A DNA stretch of 16,390 nucleotides from an uncultured Eubacteriales bacterium (lineage in GTDB: Bacteria; Bacillota; Clostridia; Oscillospirales; Oscillospiraceae), in assembly GCA_900552725.1 (NCBI GenBank), contig USAT01000036.1:1-16390 (forward strand). Direction: 5' to 3'. This document shows positions 6,143-12,996 of this stretch, in pieces. Under the pieces are notes generated by a model. It saw only the letters and a program-made list of their open reading frames with translations. It ran no database searches and had not been told where the DNA came from. Positions within the stretch are counted from its first letter, which is position 1; each line of letters starts with the position of its first letter. Made by a program: the position numbers and the translations under genes.

Positions 6143-7336
6143 TTAGTTGTAGCGCACGCCGTACTCCAGACGGTCGCCCAGGATGCCCTTGACCACGTCG
6201 GCATTTCCGGGAGGGCAGCCGACGACCCAGCGGAAGCCCTTGGCATCCGCCAGCTTCTTGCAGCAGATACCGATGCAGACGGTGTTGTCGGCATTGGCGT
6301 CAGCAGGCAGCATGTCCTCGGTGCAAGGACCCACGCAGACGTTCATGTTCTCCAGATAGGAGAACAGATCCTGGGCCTTCATGTCCATCAGGGCGCTGAT
6401 GACGGTGTTGTGGCAGCCGGTGCAGGCATCCTTGCTGAAGATCAGGTTGAAGCTCTGGGGGATACCCTCGATCTCCACCTCGCAGGAGCGCTTGAAGCGA
6501 CTGGCGACGTTCTCCACCTTCTCGCCGATGACTTCGATCTTGGAAAGATCCATCTCGCCGAAGCCGCGCTTGTAGGCGGCGTTGGTGATCATGACCTCCT
6601 TGGGCTCGTAGCCCATGATCTTGCTGGTGACGGCCTCGCAGGCCACCAGATCCTTGGAGCCGACGATCAGATCCATCTTCTTGGTCTCGCCGAAGATGGG
6701 GCCCAGGCCCTGCTGGCCATAGGTACCGTCGATGATCTCCAGGCAGGGCTTCAGGTGCAGGCACCAGTCCACGACGCCCTCGATCAGGCCCTTCTTGTGG
6801 AAGTCCTTCTTCTGAGTGTCGATCAGCAGGCCCTTCAGGTTCTTCATGCCCAGGGTGACCTCGGTCTGGTCGTGGGTCTTCATGACGGGGACGGTGATGA
6901 TGGCGTCGCAGTCACGGACCAGCTCCCAGGTGTTGATCTTGTTGAACACCACGCCGTTCTCGATATCCACGGTGCAGCGGGCGTTCTCCTTCTGCTTCAG
7001 GTCGATGACGGGGATGCCCTTGTCACGCAGCTCCTGATAGCCGCACTTGGCGATGGTCAGCTCGGTGTCGGCACCGGCGGCGGAGGACTCGGCGATGACA
7101 GGCTCGCCGCCCACGGCCTTGACGGCCTCGTAGATGGCCAGGCAGACCTCCCAGCGGGTGACGCCGCCGGACAGGCGCTCGGTGGGGCAGGCCACCAGGT
7201 TGGGCTTGATGATGACCTTGTAGCCGGGCTTGATGATATCCTCCAGGCCGCCCAGATCGGCGATGACCTGATCGACGACGGTCTTGATAGAGGCATAGTC
7301 CTCACCATGGGTCTTGCGAATGGAAACAGTAGACAT
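6143..7336 (-). CDS. DUF362 protein with Cys-rich C-terminal segment
   Basis: A 397-residue protein of the DUF362 family, whose biochemical role is not established. The family signatures are IKPNLVACPTE (residues 43-53) and PVMKTHDQTEVTLGMKNLKG (150-169). The C-terminal 100 residues carry eight cysteines in a pattern that is not a standard ferredoxin: CTGC (305/308), CVGPC (334/338), CIGICC (354/358/359) and GCPP (374). They could hold an iron-sulfur cluster or another metal. The ATG at 7336 is preferred over one 8 codons upstream because AGGGAG lies at good distance before it. The gene sits between ppnP and larC, with a 101-base leader holding ATAGGTT repeats on one side and a hairpin on the other. 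Proximity to larC hints at metal or cofactor handling, but that is inference. Confidence 0.82.
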   Translation of the reverse strand: MSTVSIRKTHGEDYASIKTVVDQVIADLGGLEDIIKPGYKVIIKPNLVACPTERLSGGVTRWEVCLAIYEAVKAVGGEPVIAESSAAGADTELTIAKCGYQELRDKGIPVIDLKQKENARCTVDIENGVVFNKINTWELVRDCDAIITVPVMKTHDQTEVTLGMKNLKGLLIDTQKKDFHKKGLIEGVVDWCLHLKPCLEIIDGTYGQQGLGPIFGETKKMDLIVGSKDLVACEAVTSKIMGYEPKEVMITNAAYKRGFGEMDLSKIEVIGEKVENVASRFKRSCEVEIEGIPQSFNLIFSKDACTGCHNTVISALMDMKAQDLFSYLENMNVCVGPCTEDMLPADANADNTVCIGICCKKLADAKGFRWVVGCPPGNADVVKGILGDRLEYGVRYN

Positions 7337-7399
7337 TGCGCTTTCTCCCTTCTTGATCACGATTACTTTGGATGTATCGCTGTTGTCGGAAAAAATAGG

Positions 7400-7429
7400 A
7401 TAGGTTTTCGGATAGGTTTAGAATAGGTT
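7400..7429. repeat. Three ATAGGTT direct repeats in the DUF362 leader
   Basis: ATAGGTT occurs at 7400-7406, 7412-7418 and 7423-7429 (steps of 12 and 11 bases), with a further partial ATAGGA at 7395-7400. They lie between the ppnP stop and the DUF362 start. Spacing near one DNA turn suits a regulator binding in series, but a slippage-made repeat is equally possible. Confidence 0.55.
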
Positions 7430-7437
7430 AGAATGAA

Positions 7438-7761
7438 TTAGTCCTTGTAGTAGTCGCACAGATACTCGGCCACGCCGTAGGTACGGATGTCATACTCGCA
7501 GTTGGCCTGGATCTCGAATTCCTGAGGAGCGGCGAACTTCACCCAATCGGTGTCCACGGGACGCTTGACCTCCACCTCACCGGCGATGAGGGTGACGATC
7601 TCACGGTCGCCCACGCCGAAGGTGTAGGTACCGGCGGTGATGATGCCCAGGGTGTGCTTCTCGCCGTCGGCGGTGAAGAAGGTGCGGCTGGTGACCTTGC
7701 CGTCCCAATAGACGTTGGCCTTGGTCATGACTTCCAGATTGCTCAGCTTTTCAGATACCAT
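7438..7761 (-). CDS. ppnP: Pyrimidine/purine nucleoside phosphorylase PpnP (cupin, DUF1255)
   Basis: A 107-residue single-domain cupin of the PpnP/YaiE family, which in Escherichia coli cleaves a broad range of nucleosides with phosphate to give free base and pentose 1-phosphate. Supporting features are the YWDGKVTSRTF start, the GIITAGTYTFGVGDREIVTL strand pair, the characteristic TDW (about residue 70) and the ending YLCDYYKD, close to the E. coli family ending YLCRYL. The length is slightly above the usual 94 or so residues because of a short N-terminal extension. An AAGGAG sequence precedes the ATG. Why a nucleoside phosphorylase lies within an amino-acid fermentation cluster is unclear; some members may have another small-molecule or regulatory role. 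Confidence 0.88.
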   Translation of the reverse strand: MVSEKLSNLEVMTKANVYWDGKVTSRTFFTADGEKHTLGIITAGTYTFGVGDREIVTLIAGEVEVKRPVDTDWVKFAAPQEFEIQANCEYDIRTYGVAEYLCDYYKD

Positions 7762-7791
7762 GATGTGTCTCCTTATAGTATAGAATAGATG

Positions 7792-7881
7792 TTACTTGTT
7801 GGCAAGCGCTGCCTTGATGATGTAGTACACGAACAGGCCCCAGTTCAGGCCCAGACAAACGATCAACCACAGAATCCACAT
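7792..7881 (-). CDS. 29-residue membrane protein, MetS-like transporter partner
   Basis: A very small frame of 29 codons plus TAA. It begins MWILWLIVCLGLNWG and continues as one hydrophobic helix ending in a short KAALANK tail. GGAGG lies 8 bases before the ATG, which strongly supports translation. It starts 31 bases after the stop of the sodium:neurotransmitter-symporter gene, the position in which small one-helix subunits such as MetS (partner of MetP in Corynebacterium methionine/alanine uptake) are found. It probably assembles with that transporter in the cytoplasmic membrane. The MetS assignment rests on position, size and topology, since so short a helix gives little sequence evidence. 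Confidence 0.8.
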   Translation of the reverse strand: MWILWLIVCLGLNWGLFVYYIIKAALANK

Positions 7882-7912
7882 AAATATAGCCTCCTTACTT
7901 TCTCTCGCGGGA

Positions 7913-9403
7913 TCAAAGCAGACCCTCGGGCATTTCGGGGAACTCCTCGCCGTCGTAGTAGTTGGCGACGATCTTCTTGTTGTACCAGCGGCTCAGGAAA
8001 ATGCTGGCAATGAACACCACGATCCACTGATACAGGATGGTACCGGTGGTGACGCCGGTGAAGGTCATGGCCCAGGGGGTATCGCTCCAGCCGATGGAGG
8101 AGACCATCCAGACCACCAGCACGGCCAGCACCAGCAGCGGCGCAACATAGGGGGCCAGGATATCGAAGGTCTTGTTGATCTTGATATCGGAAACGGGGTT
8201 GAGGAACTTGGTACGCATCTTCTTGGCGCCAAACTTCATGGCGGCGATGCCCAGGAACAGGGAGCCCCACATCAGGCCGAAGCCCCAAACGTTATCCTGG
8301 TTGTTCAGGATGTCGGGATTGATGGCGGAGGGCAGACCCACGATGGCCAGGAACAGGACAACGATCAGGGAGCCCTTCTTGCGGGACACGCCGCAGTCGA
8401 TCAGGATGTTGACGCCGCACATGGCCATCAGCGTGGCGGAGGTGAAGGCGGCGAAGCTCAGGCACAGGAAGAAGGCGCAGCCCACGAAGCGGCCGCCCGC
8501 CATGCCTTCGAACATTTCGGTCAGGGCCATGAAGGTCAGGCCGTTGTTGCCGGAGGCGCAGATCTCGCTGGCAGCCTCGGGGGAGAGGGCGTTGGCGAAG
8601 ATGATGGGCAGCACGCAGACGGTGCCCAGCATGGCAACGGTCATGTCGCCGAAGGCCTGAACGTGAGAGTTCAGCGTGATATCGCCGTCCTTGTGGGAGA
8701 CCATGGCGGCGGTAATCATCATCATGGTGCCGGGCCCGATGGACCAGGCCACCTGGGTCAGAGCTTCCTTCCAGATGTTGATGTCGACCAGGCTCTTGGG
8801 ATCCAGAGTGAAGGTGTACTTCAGGCCCTCGTAGGCACCCTTGCGGGTCAGGGCATAGACCACCAGGCCGATCAGCAGACCGAACAGGCAGGGCATCAGA
8901 ATGGAGGACACCTTTTCCAGCGCCTCCTGCTTGGCGATGCCGAAGTAGACCAAGACCAGTGCCACCACCCAGACGCCGATGGTGGCCGGATTGGCCGTTG
9001 TGACAGAGGTGAACAGGGCTTCCTTATCCACGCCGAAGTAGCCGCCCGTCAGGGACATACCGGCATAGCGGAGGCACCAGGCCAGAACCACCAGATAGTA
9101 GGCCAGCATCAGCAGATAGGCCAGCGTGGCGAACATGCCCAGGCAGGTATATTTCTTGCCGCAGATGTCGTGGAACGCGCCGGGTGCGGAGTGACGGGTC
9201 GCGCGGCCCATGAAGTTTTCTACGTACAAAAGGGGAAGTGCCGTCAGGAACACGCAGACCGTCATAACGATGATGAAGGCCGCGCCGCCGGTGTTGGCCA
9301 CCAAACGCGGGAAGCGCCACAGGTTGCCGGTGCCCACGCTGCCGCCGATCAGCACGCAGATCAGCGCGAAGCGGGATGAGTAACCAGATTTCTTCGTTTC
9401 CAT
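7913..9403 (-). CDS. Sodium:neurotransmitter symporter (NSS/SNF) family transporter
   Basis: A 496-residue membrane protein with 11-12 hydrophobic helices, of the LeuT-fold NSS family that couples Na+ entry to uptake of amino acids. TM1 has the unwound GGSVGTGNLWRFP motif (20-32), matching the GNxWRFP signature. TM6 has WSIGPGTMMM (220-229), the other unwound substrate-contact helix. Other helices are visible around 43-62, 90-110, 142-156 and 165-185. The substrate cannot be told from sequence; bacterial members carry Ala, Met, Leu, Tyr or Trp. It is followed by a 29-residue one-helix protein and preceded by proC-like, aminotransferase and 2-oxoacid oxidoreductase genes, so it most likely imports the amino acid that those enzymes ferment. 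Its leader (9404-9484) is purine-rich on the coding strand with four AAGAGAGA repeats. Confidence 0.93.
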   Translation of the reverse strand: METKKSGYSSRFALICVLIGGSVGTGNLWRFPRLVANTGGAAFIIVMTVCVFLTALPLLYVENFMGRATRHSAPGAFHDICGKKYTCLGMFATLAYLLMLAYYLVVLAWCLRYAGMSLTGGYFGVDKEALFTSVTTANPATIGVWVVALVLVYFGIAKQEALEKVSSILMPCLFGLLIGLVVYALTRKGAYEGLKYTFTLDPKSLVDINIWKEALTQVAWSIGPGTMMMITAAMVSHKDGDITLNSHVQAFGDMTVAMLGTVCVLPIIFANALSPEAASEICASGNNGLTFMALTEMFEGMAGGRFVGCAFFLCLSFAAFTSATLMAMCGVNILIDCGVSRKKGSLIVVLFLAIVGLPSAINPDILNNQDNVWGFGLMWGSLFLGIAAMKFGAKKMRTKFLNPVSDIKINKTFDILAPYVAPLLVLAVLVVWMVSSIGWSDTPWAMTFTGVTTGTILYQWIVVFIASIFLSRWYNKKIVANYYDGEEFPEMPEGLL

Positions 9404-9423
9404 GTTTTCTCCTTTTCCGTTTT

Positions 9424-9467
9424 TCTCTCTTTTAACTCTCTCTTAAATTCTCTCTTTGTTCTCTCTT
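9424..9467. repeat. Four TCTCTCTT direct repeats in the transporter leader
   Basis: TCTCTCTT occurs at 9424-9431, 9437-9444, 9449-9456 and 9460-9467, with steps of 13, 12 and 11 bases. On the transcribed minus strand these read AAGAGAGA within a purine-rich leader directly upstream of the transporter's ribosome binding site. They may bind a regulator as DNA or RNA. No promoter boxes are recognised beside them. Confidence 0.6.
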
Positions 9468-9484
9468 TTCGCGGGGATAAATGC

Positions 9485-10282
9485 TCAGTGGATGGAGTTG
9501 GCCTTCTTCACGGCGGCGTCCACGGAGGTCATCAGCGCGCCGGTGAAGCGCTCCTGATGCAGCACCTGCAGGGCCTCGATGGTGACACCGGCGGGGGAGG
9601 TCATATCGTCCACCTTCAGTGCGGGATGGGCGCCGGTGGCGTCCAGCACCTGGGCCACGCCCAGCATGTTCTTGATGACCATGGCGCGGGACTCGGCACG
9701 GGAGAAGCCGGCGTACACACCGGCGTCGATCAGGGCCTCAACGGTCTTGTAGAACCAGATGGGGCCGGTGCAGCAGAAGGCGGTGAAGGTCTCGAACATG
9801 TTCTCGGTGACGTACATGGTCTGGCCCAGCGCGTTCAGCACGGTGGTGATGATGACCTTGTCATCGTCGTTGACGTTGGGGTTGATGCAGGCGGCGGAAT
9901 AGCCGTTGCCGGACTGGATCAGGGTGTTGGGCATGACACGCAGGATCTTCTTGTCCGCGCCCAGCTGCTCCTCCAGGGTGGCCAGGGCCACGCCGCAGGC
10001 GATGGAGATGACGATGGTCTCCTTGTTCAGGTGGGGCTTGAGGGACTTGGTGACATTGGGGATCTGGTTGGGGTTGACGGCCAGGATCACCACGTCGGCA
10101 GTTGCGGCCTCGGCAGGATCGGTGGTGGTCAGAACGCCGTGGGTCTTTTCCAGGTACTCACGGCGGGCGGGCAGCAGCTCGCTGACGGTGATCTGCTGGG
10201 GCTCCACCACCTTGCCGCGGATCAGACCGCCCATAATGCCTTCGCCCATGGGGCCGCCGCCGAAAAATACGATCTTCTTCAT
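9485..10282 (-). CDS. proC: Divergent pyrroline-5-carboxylate reductase-like protein
   Basis: A 265-residue NAD(P)H-dependent oxidoreductase of the P5C reductase family. The ATG at 10282 is chosen because GGAGG lies about 7 bases upstream and the Rossmann strand MKKIVFFGG starts immediately; the frame extends 13 codons further without support. Motifs: GGGPMG (8-13, dinucleotide binding), AVNPNQ (68-73; usually VKPQ), RVMPNT (115-120), TGPIWF (172-177; usually SGPAY) and MTSPAGVTIEAL (227-238; usually TSPGGTT). The family reduces pyrroline-5-carboxylate to proline. The changes in the substrate loop (Gly-Thr-Thr to Gly-Val-Thr) and in SGPAY mean the natural substrate may be another cyclic imine, such as one formed from the 2-oxoacid made by the neighbouring aminotransferase. 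It is the gene between that aminotransferase and the transporter. Confidence 0.82.
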   Translation of the reverse strand: MKKIVFFGGGPMGEGIMGGLIRGKVVEPQQITVSELLPARREYLEKTHGVLTTTDPAEAATADVVILAVNPNQIPNVTKSLKPHLNKETIVISIACGVALATLEEQLGADKKILRVMPNTLIQSGNGYSAACINPNVNDDDKVIITTVLNALGQTMYVTENMFETFTAFCCTGPIWFYKTVEALIDAGVYAGFSRAESRAMVIKNMLGVAQVLDATGAHPALKVDDMTSPAGVTIEALQVLHQERFTGALMTSVDAAVKKANSIH

Positions 10283-10308
10283 TTGAATGTCCTCCTTGTC
10301 ATATTTGT

Positions 10309-10347
10309 TTTCCTCCCGCACCGGCTCTCCTCCGGTGCGGGAGGAAA
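10309..10347 (-). other. Strong intercistronic hairpin between aminotransferase and proC
   Basis: TTTCCTCCCGCACCGG (10309-10324) pairs perfectly over 16 bp with 10332-10347 around a 7-base loop. On the minus strand it starts 5 bases after the aminotransferase stop. The following bases are A-rich, not T-rich, so it is not an intrinsic terminator. It could slow 3' decay of the upstream mRNA or set different levels for the two halves of the operon. Confidence 0.75.
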
Positions 10348-10351
10348 CGAG

Positions 10352-11524
10352 TTACTTCATATCGGGATATGCCTTGCGGATGTAGGCGTCGATGCGGCGG
10401 ACGGCTTCCTTCAGGTTGTCGTCGGAGTTGGCGAACACCAGACGGAGGTAGCCCTCACCCATAGCGCCGAAGGCGGTGCCGGGCACGCAGATGACGCGGG
10501 CGCCCCGGATCAGCTCCTCGGCGAACTCCTGGGAGCTCTTGCCGAAGGCCTTGATGTTGACGAAGGCGTAGAAACTGCCCTTGGGCTTGGCGCAGGTGAA
10601 GCCGGGGATGGCGTTGATGCCGTCCACCAGAATGTCACGGCGGCGGGTATAGTCCGCCAGCATGGCCTTGACGCACTCGGTGCTCTTGAGAGCCTCGGCG
10701 CAGGCCACCTGAGAGAAGCTGGACACGCAGGACACCAGACCCTCCTGCAGCGCGGCGAACTTGGGCACATAGGCGGCGTCGGGCACCAGCAGATAGCCCA
10801 CGCGCCAGCCGGTCATGGCATAGGTCTTGGAGAAGCTGTTCAGCACGATGACGTGATCACGAACGTCGTCCACCTGGGCCATAGAGAAGGTCTCCACGCC
10901 GTCATAGACGATGGCGTCATAGGGCTCGTCGGAGAACACCCACAGGTCGTGCTTCTTCACCACCTCAGCGATGGCCAGCACGTCCTCCTTGCTCATCACC
11001 GCGCCGGTGGGGTTGCAGGGGGAGTTCAGGATGATGGCCTTTGTCTTGGGGGTGATGCACTTCTCCACGTCGGCGGCGGTCATGTTGAAGCCGTTCTCCT
11101 CGTGGGCGGGCACGGGCACCGCCTTGGCACCGGCGATCATGGCCTGACCGTAGTAGTTGGCGAAGCAGGGGTCGGGGACAAGGATCTCGTCGCCCCGGTT
11201 CAGCAGGGCCAGCAGGCACAGGGTCAGGCCCTCCAGGGCGCCGACAGTCACCACCACGTTGTCGGCCTTGTAGCCGTCCCAGTAGGACTGGTAGCGGTCG
11301 GCCACCGCCTGGCGCAGCACGGGCAGACCGGCATTGGGTGCGTAGTGGGTATAGTTCTCGTCCAGCGCCTTCTTGGCGGCCTCCTTGATGTAGGCCGGGG
11401 TCTCGAAGTTGGGCTCGCCCAGGGTCAGGGCGATGACATCGTCGTAGCCCGCCGCCAGGTCGAACATCTTGCGGATGCCGGAGGCGGGGTACTGCTTGGC
11501 AAGCTCAGAAATACGCAGCTCCAT
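10352..11524 (-). CDS. PLP-dependent class I aminotransferase
   Basis: A 390-residue fold-type I aminotransferase of the AspC/aromatic group, moving an amino group between an amino acid and a 2-oxoacid (usually 2-oxoglutarate). The PLP site is clear: NSPCNPTG (168-174; N171), SDEPYD (198-203; D199) and SFSKTYAMTGWRVGY (230-244; K233 the Schiff-base lysine). YLRLVFA near the C-terminus supplies the carboxylate-binding Arg. It starts 3 bases after the stop of the dehydratase-family gene, with its GGAG inside that gene's end, so the two are translationally linked. Placed downstream of a 2-oxoacid:ferredoxin oxidoreductase and upstream of an amino-acid transporter, it probably feeds the 2-oxoacid to the oxidoreductase. 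The exact amino acid is not evident from sequence. Confidence 0.92.
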   Translation of the reverse strand: MELRISELAKQYPASGIRKMFDLAAGYDDVIALTLGEPNFETPAYIKEAAKKALDENYTHYAPNAGLPVLRQAVADRYQSYWDGYKADNVVVTVGALEGLTLCLLALLNRGDEILVPDPCFANYYGQAMIAGAKAVPVPAHEENGFNMTAADVEKCITPKTKAIILNSPCNPTGAVMSKEDVLAIAEVVKKHDLWVFSDEPYDAIVYDGVETFSMAQVDDVRDHVIVLNSFSKTYAMTGWRVGYLLVPDAAYVPKFAALQEGLVSCVSSFSQVACAEALKSTECVKAMLADYTRRRDILVDGINAIPGFTCAKPKGSFYAFVNIKAFGKSSQEFAEELIRGARVICVPGTAFGAMGEGYLRLVFANSDDNLKEAVRRIDAYIRKAYPDMK

Positions 11525-11527
11525 GGT

Positions 11528-12985
11528 TTACTCCTTCTTCTCGCCGTGGCCGACGCCTGCGATGGCGGCGGCGAACTTTTTCTTCTGTTCCAGAGAGGAC
11601 AGCTTGGAATACATGACCTTCTGGGCCTGGGGAGAGCCTGCGCCGTGCATGGACTCCACCAGAGCGGTGCCGCCGGTCATATTCTCGATGAGACGGCCCA
11701 CACGCATACGGTCCTCGGTGGGGATGCAGTCCACGCCCCGGAGGTACTTGTCCACATAGTGGCCGATCTCGGGGTTCTTCAGGTCGGACTCGGAGGGCAT
11801 GGTGGCGATGATGCCGCCGCCGATGTCCTGGGCCAGACGGTCGATCTCATAGATCAGCTGGGTCACGTTGTGCTTGCCCACGTTGGCCAGCAGAGGATCG
11901 ACGAAGTACGCGCCGGAGGCGGTGCACTTGCCCTCGCAGGAGCAGGCCAGGGAGCAGGCGAAGAGGGTCTCCTCCTTGTGGATCATCTCGTTGAGCTTTT
12001 CCTTGATGTGGCTGGCCTTGCCGTAGCCGCTGTAGTCGGCCATCAGGGCCGCCGCGCCGATGACCACATCGGACACGCCGCTCTTGCAGCCGCCGTAGTT
12101 GGCACGGTGATAGCAGGCGAAGCGCTCCACCAGCAATCCGGAGAAGGCGGTCTCGCCGCACATGAACACGCGGTCCCAGGGGACGAACACGTTCTCCAGC
12201 ACCGTCAGGCACTCACCGCCCACGATGCCGTACTGGGCGTTGCCCTGATCCACGTCGCCCTCGCACTTGCGGTCGTCGTTGGTCTGGCGGCCGAAGATGT
12301 GCAGCACGCCCTCGGCGTCCACGGGGATGGCGCAGCAGACGGCGTACTCGGCCTCGTCCTCCTTCATGCCCATGGTGGGCATGATGAGCATCTCGTGGCT
12401 GTTGACCATGCCGGTCATGTGGGCCTTTGCGCCCCGGATGACGATGCCGTCATCCCGCTTTTCCACCACATGGACGAACAGGTCGGGATCCTTCTGCTGG
12501 CCGGGCCGCAGGCTGCGGTCGCCCTTCACGTCGGTCATGGCGCCGGCGATCATCAGGTCGTTCTCCTGGACGTACTCCAGATACTTCTTGAACCGCTCAT
12601 GGTAGTTGGTACCCATGGCCTGATCGATCTCGTAGGTGACGGAGTAGGTGGCGTTCATGGCGTCGAAGCCCACGCAGCGCTGATAGCAGGTGCCGGTCTT
12701 CTGGGAGATCATCCGCAGCATCTTCACCTTCTTCACCAGATCGTCGGTGGACTGGTGGATGTGGGTGAAGCGGTTGATCTTCTTGCCGGTCAGGTGGGAG
12801 GTGGCAGTCATCAGATCCTCATACTCCTTCATGCCCGCCAGGGCGTAGGTCATGGCGGCGGAGTTGACGTGACCACGGACGAAGGGGTGGTCGATGAGGG
12901 TCTTGGGATCCAGCAGCTCGCCCTTCAGATAGACCTTGATCTTCCGGTCGCGCAGGCTGTCTTTATATTCCTTGGCAGTTTTCAT
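11528..12985 (-). CDS. abfD: 4-Hydroxybutyryl-CoA dehydratase / vinylacetyl-CoA isomerase family
   Basis: A 485-residue flavin and [4Fe-4S] protein of the AbfD family. AbfD of Clostridium aminobutyricum dehydrates 4-hydroxybutyryl-CoA to crotonyl-CoA by a radical mechanism and isomerises vinylacetyl-CoA. From memory its key residues are C99, Q101, C103, T190, E257, H292, Y296, C299 and K300. Here the matching residues all appear at +1: C100, Q102 and C104 (CYQRCVGFDAMN), T191, E258, then H293, Y297, C300 and K301 (HRANYGGCK). E444 in ESMHGAGSPQAQ probably matches E455. This separates it from oxygen-dependent 4-hydroxyphenylacetate 3-hydroxylases of the same superfamily, which lack the cluster ligands. 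It lies 11 bases after porB and 3 before the aminotransferase, so its substrate may be the acyl-CoA made by that oxidoreductase. A true 4-hydroxybutyryl-CoA role is likely but not certain, as no 4-hydroxybutyrate genes accompany it. Confidence 0.88.
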   Translation of the reverse strand: MKTAKEYKDSLRDRKIKVYLKGELLDPKTLIDHPFVRGHVNSAAMTYALAGMKEYEDLMTATSHLTGKKINRFTHIHQSTDDLVKKVKMLRMISQKTGTCYQRCVGFDAMNATYSVTYEIDQAMGTNYHERFKKYLEYVQENDLMIAGAMTDVKGDRSLRPGQQKDPDLFVHVVEKRDDGIVIRGAKAHMTGMVNSHEMLIMPTMGMKEDEAEYAVCCAIPVDAEGVLHIFGRQTNDDRKCEGDVDQGNAQYGIVGGECLTVLENVFVPWDRVFMCGETAFSGLLVERFACYHRANYGGCKSGVSDVVIGAAALMADYSGYGKASHIKEKLNEMIHKEETLFACSLACSCEGKCTASGAYFVDPLLANVGKHNVTQLIYEIDRLAQDIGGGIIATMPSESDLKNPEIGHYVDKYLRGVDCIPTEDRMRVGRLIENMTGGTALVESMHGAGSPQAQKVMYSKLSSLEQKKKFAAAIAGVGHGEKKE

Positions 12986-12996
12986 GGCGTTTCTCC

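Noticed and set aside
7777..7805. Minus-strand promoter TTGCCA-N17-TATACT ahead of ppnP
   Set aside because: The boxes and spacing look good, but transcription would start inside or just after the ppnP Shine-Dalgarno sequence, so the transcript could hardly use it.
10309..10347. Intrinsic terminator between the aminotransferase and proC
   Set aside because: The stem is strong but is followed by A-rich, not T-rich, sequence on the transcribed strand.
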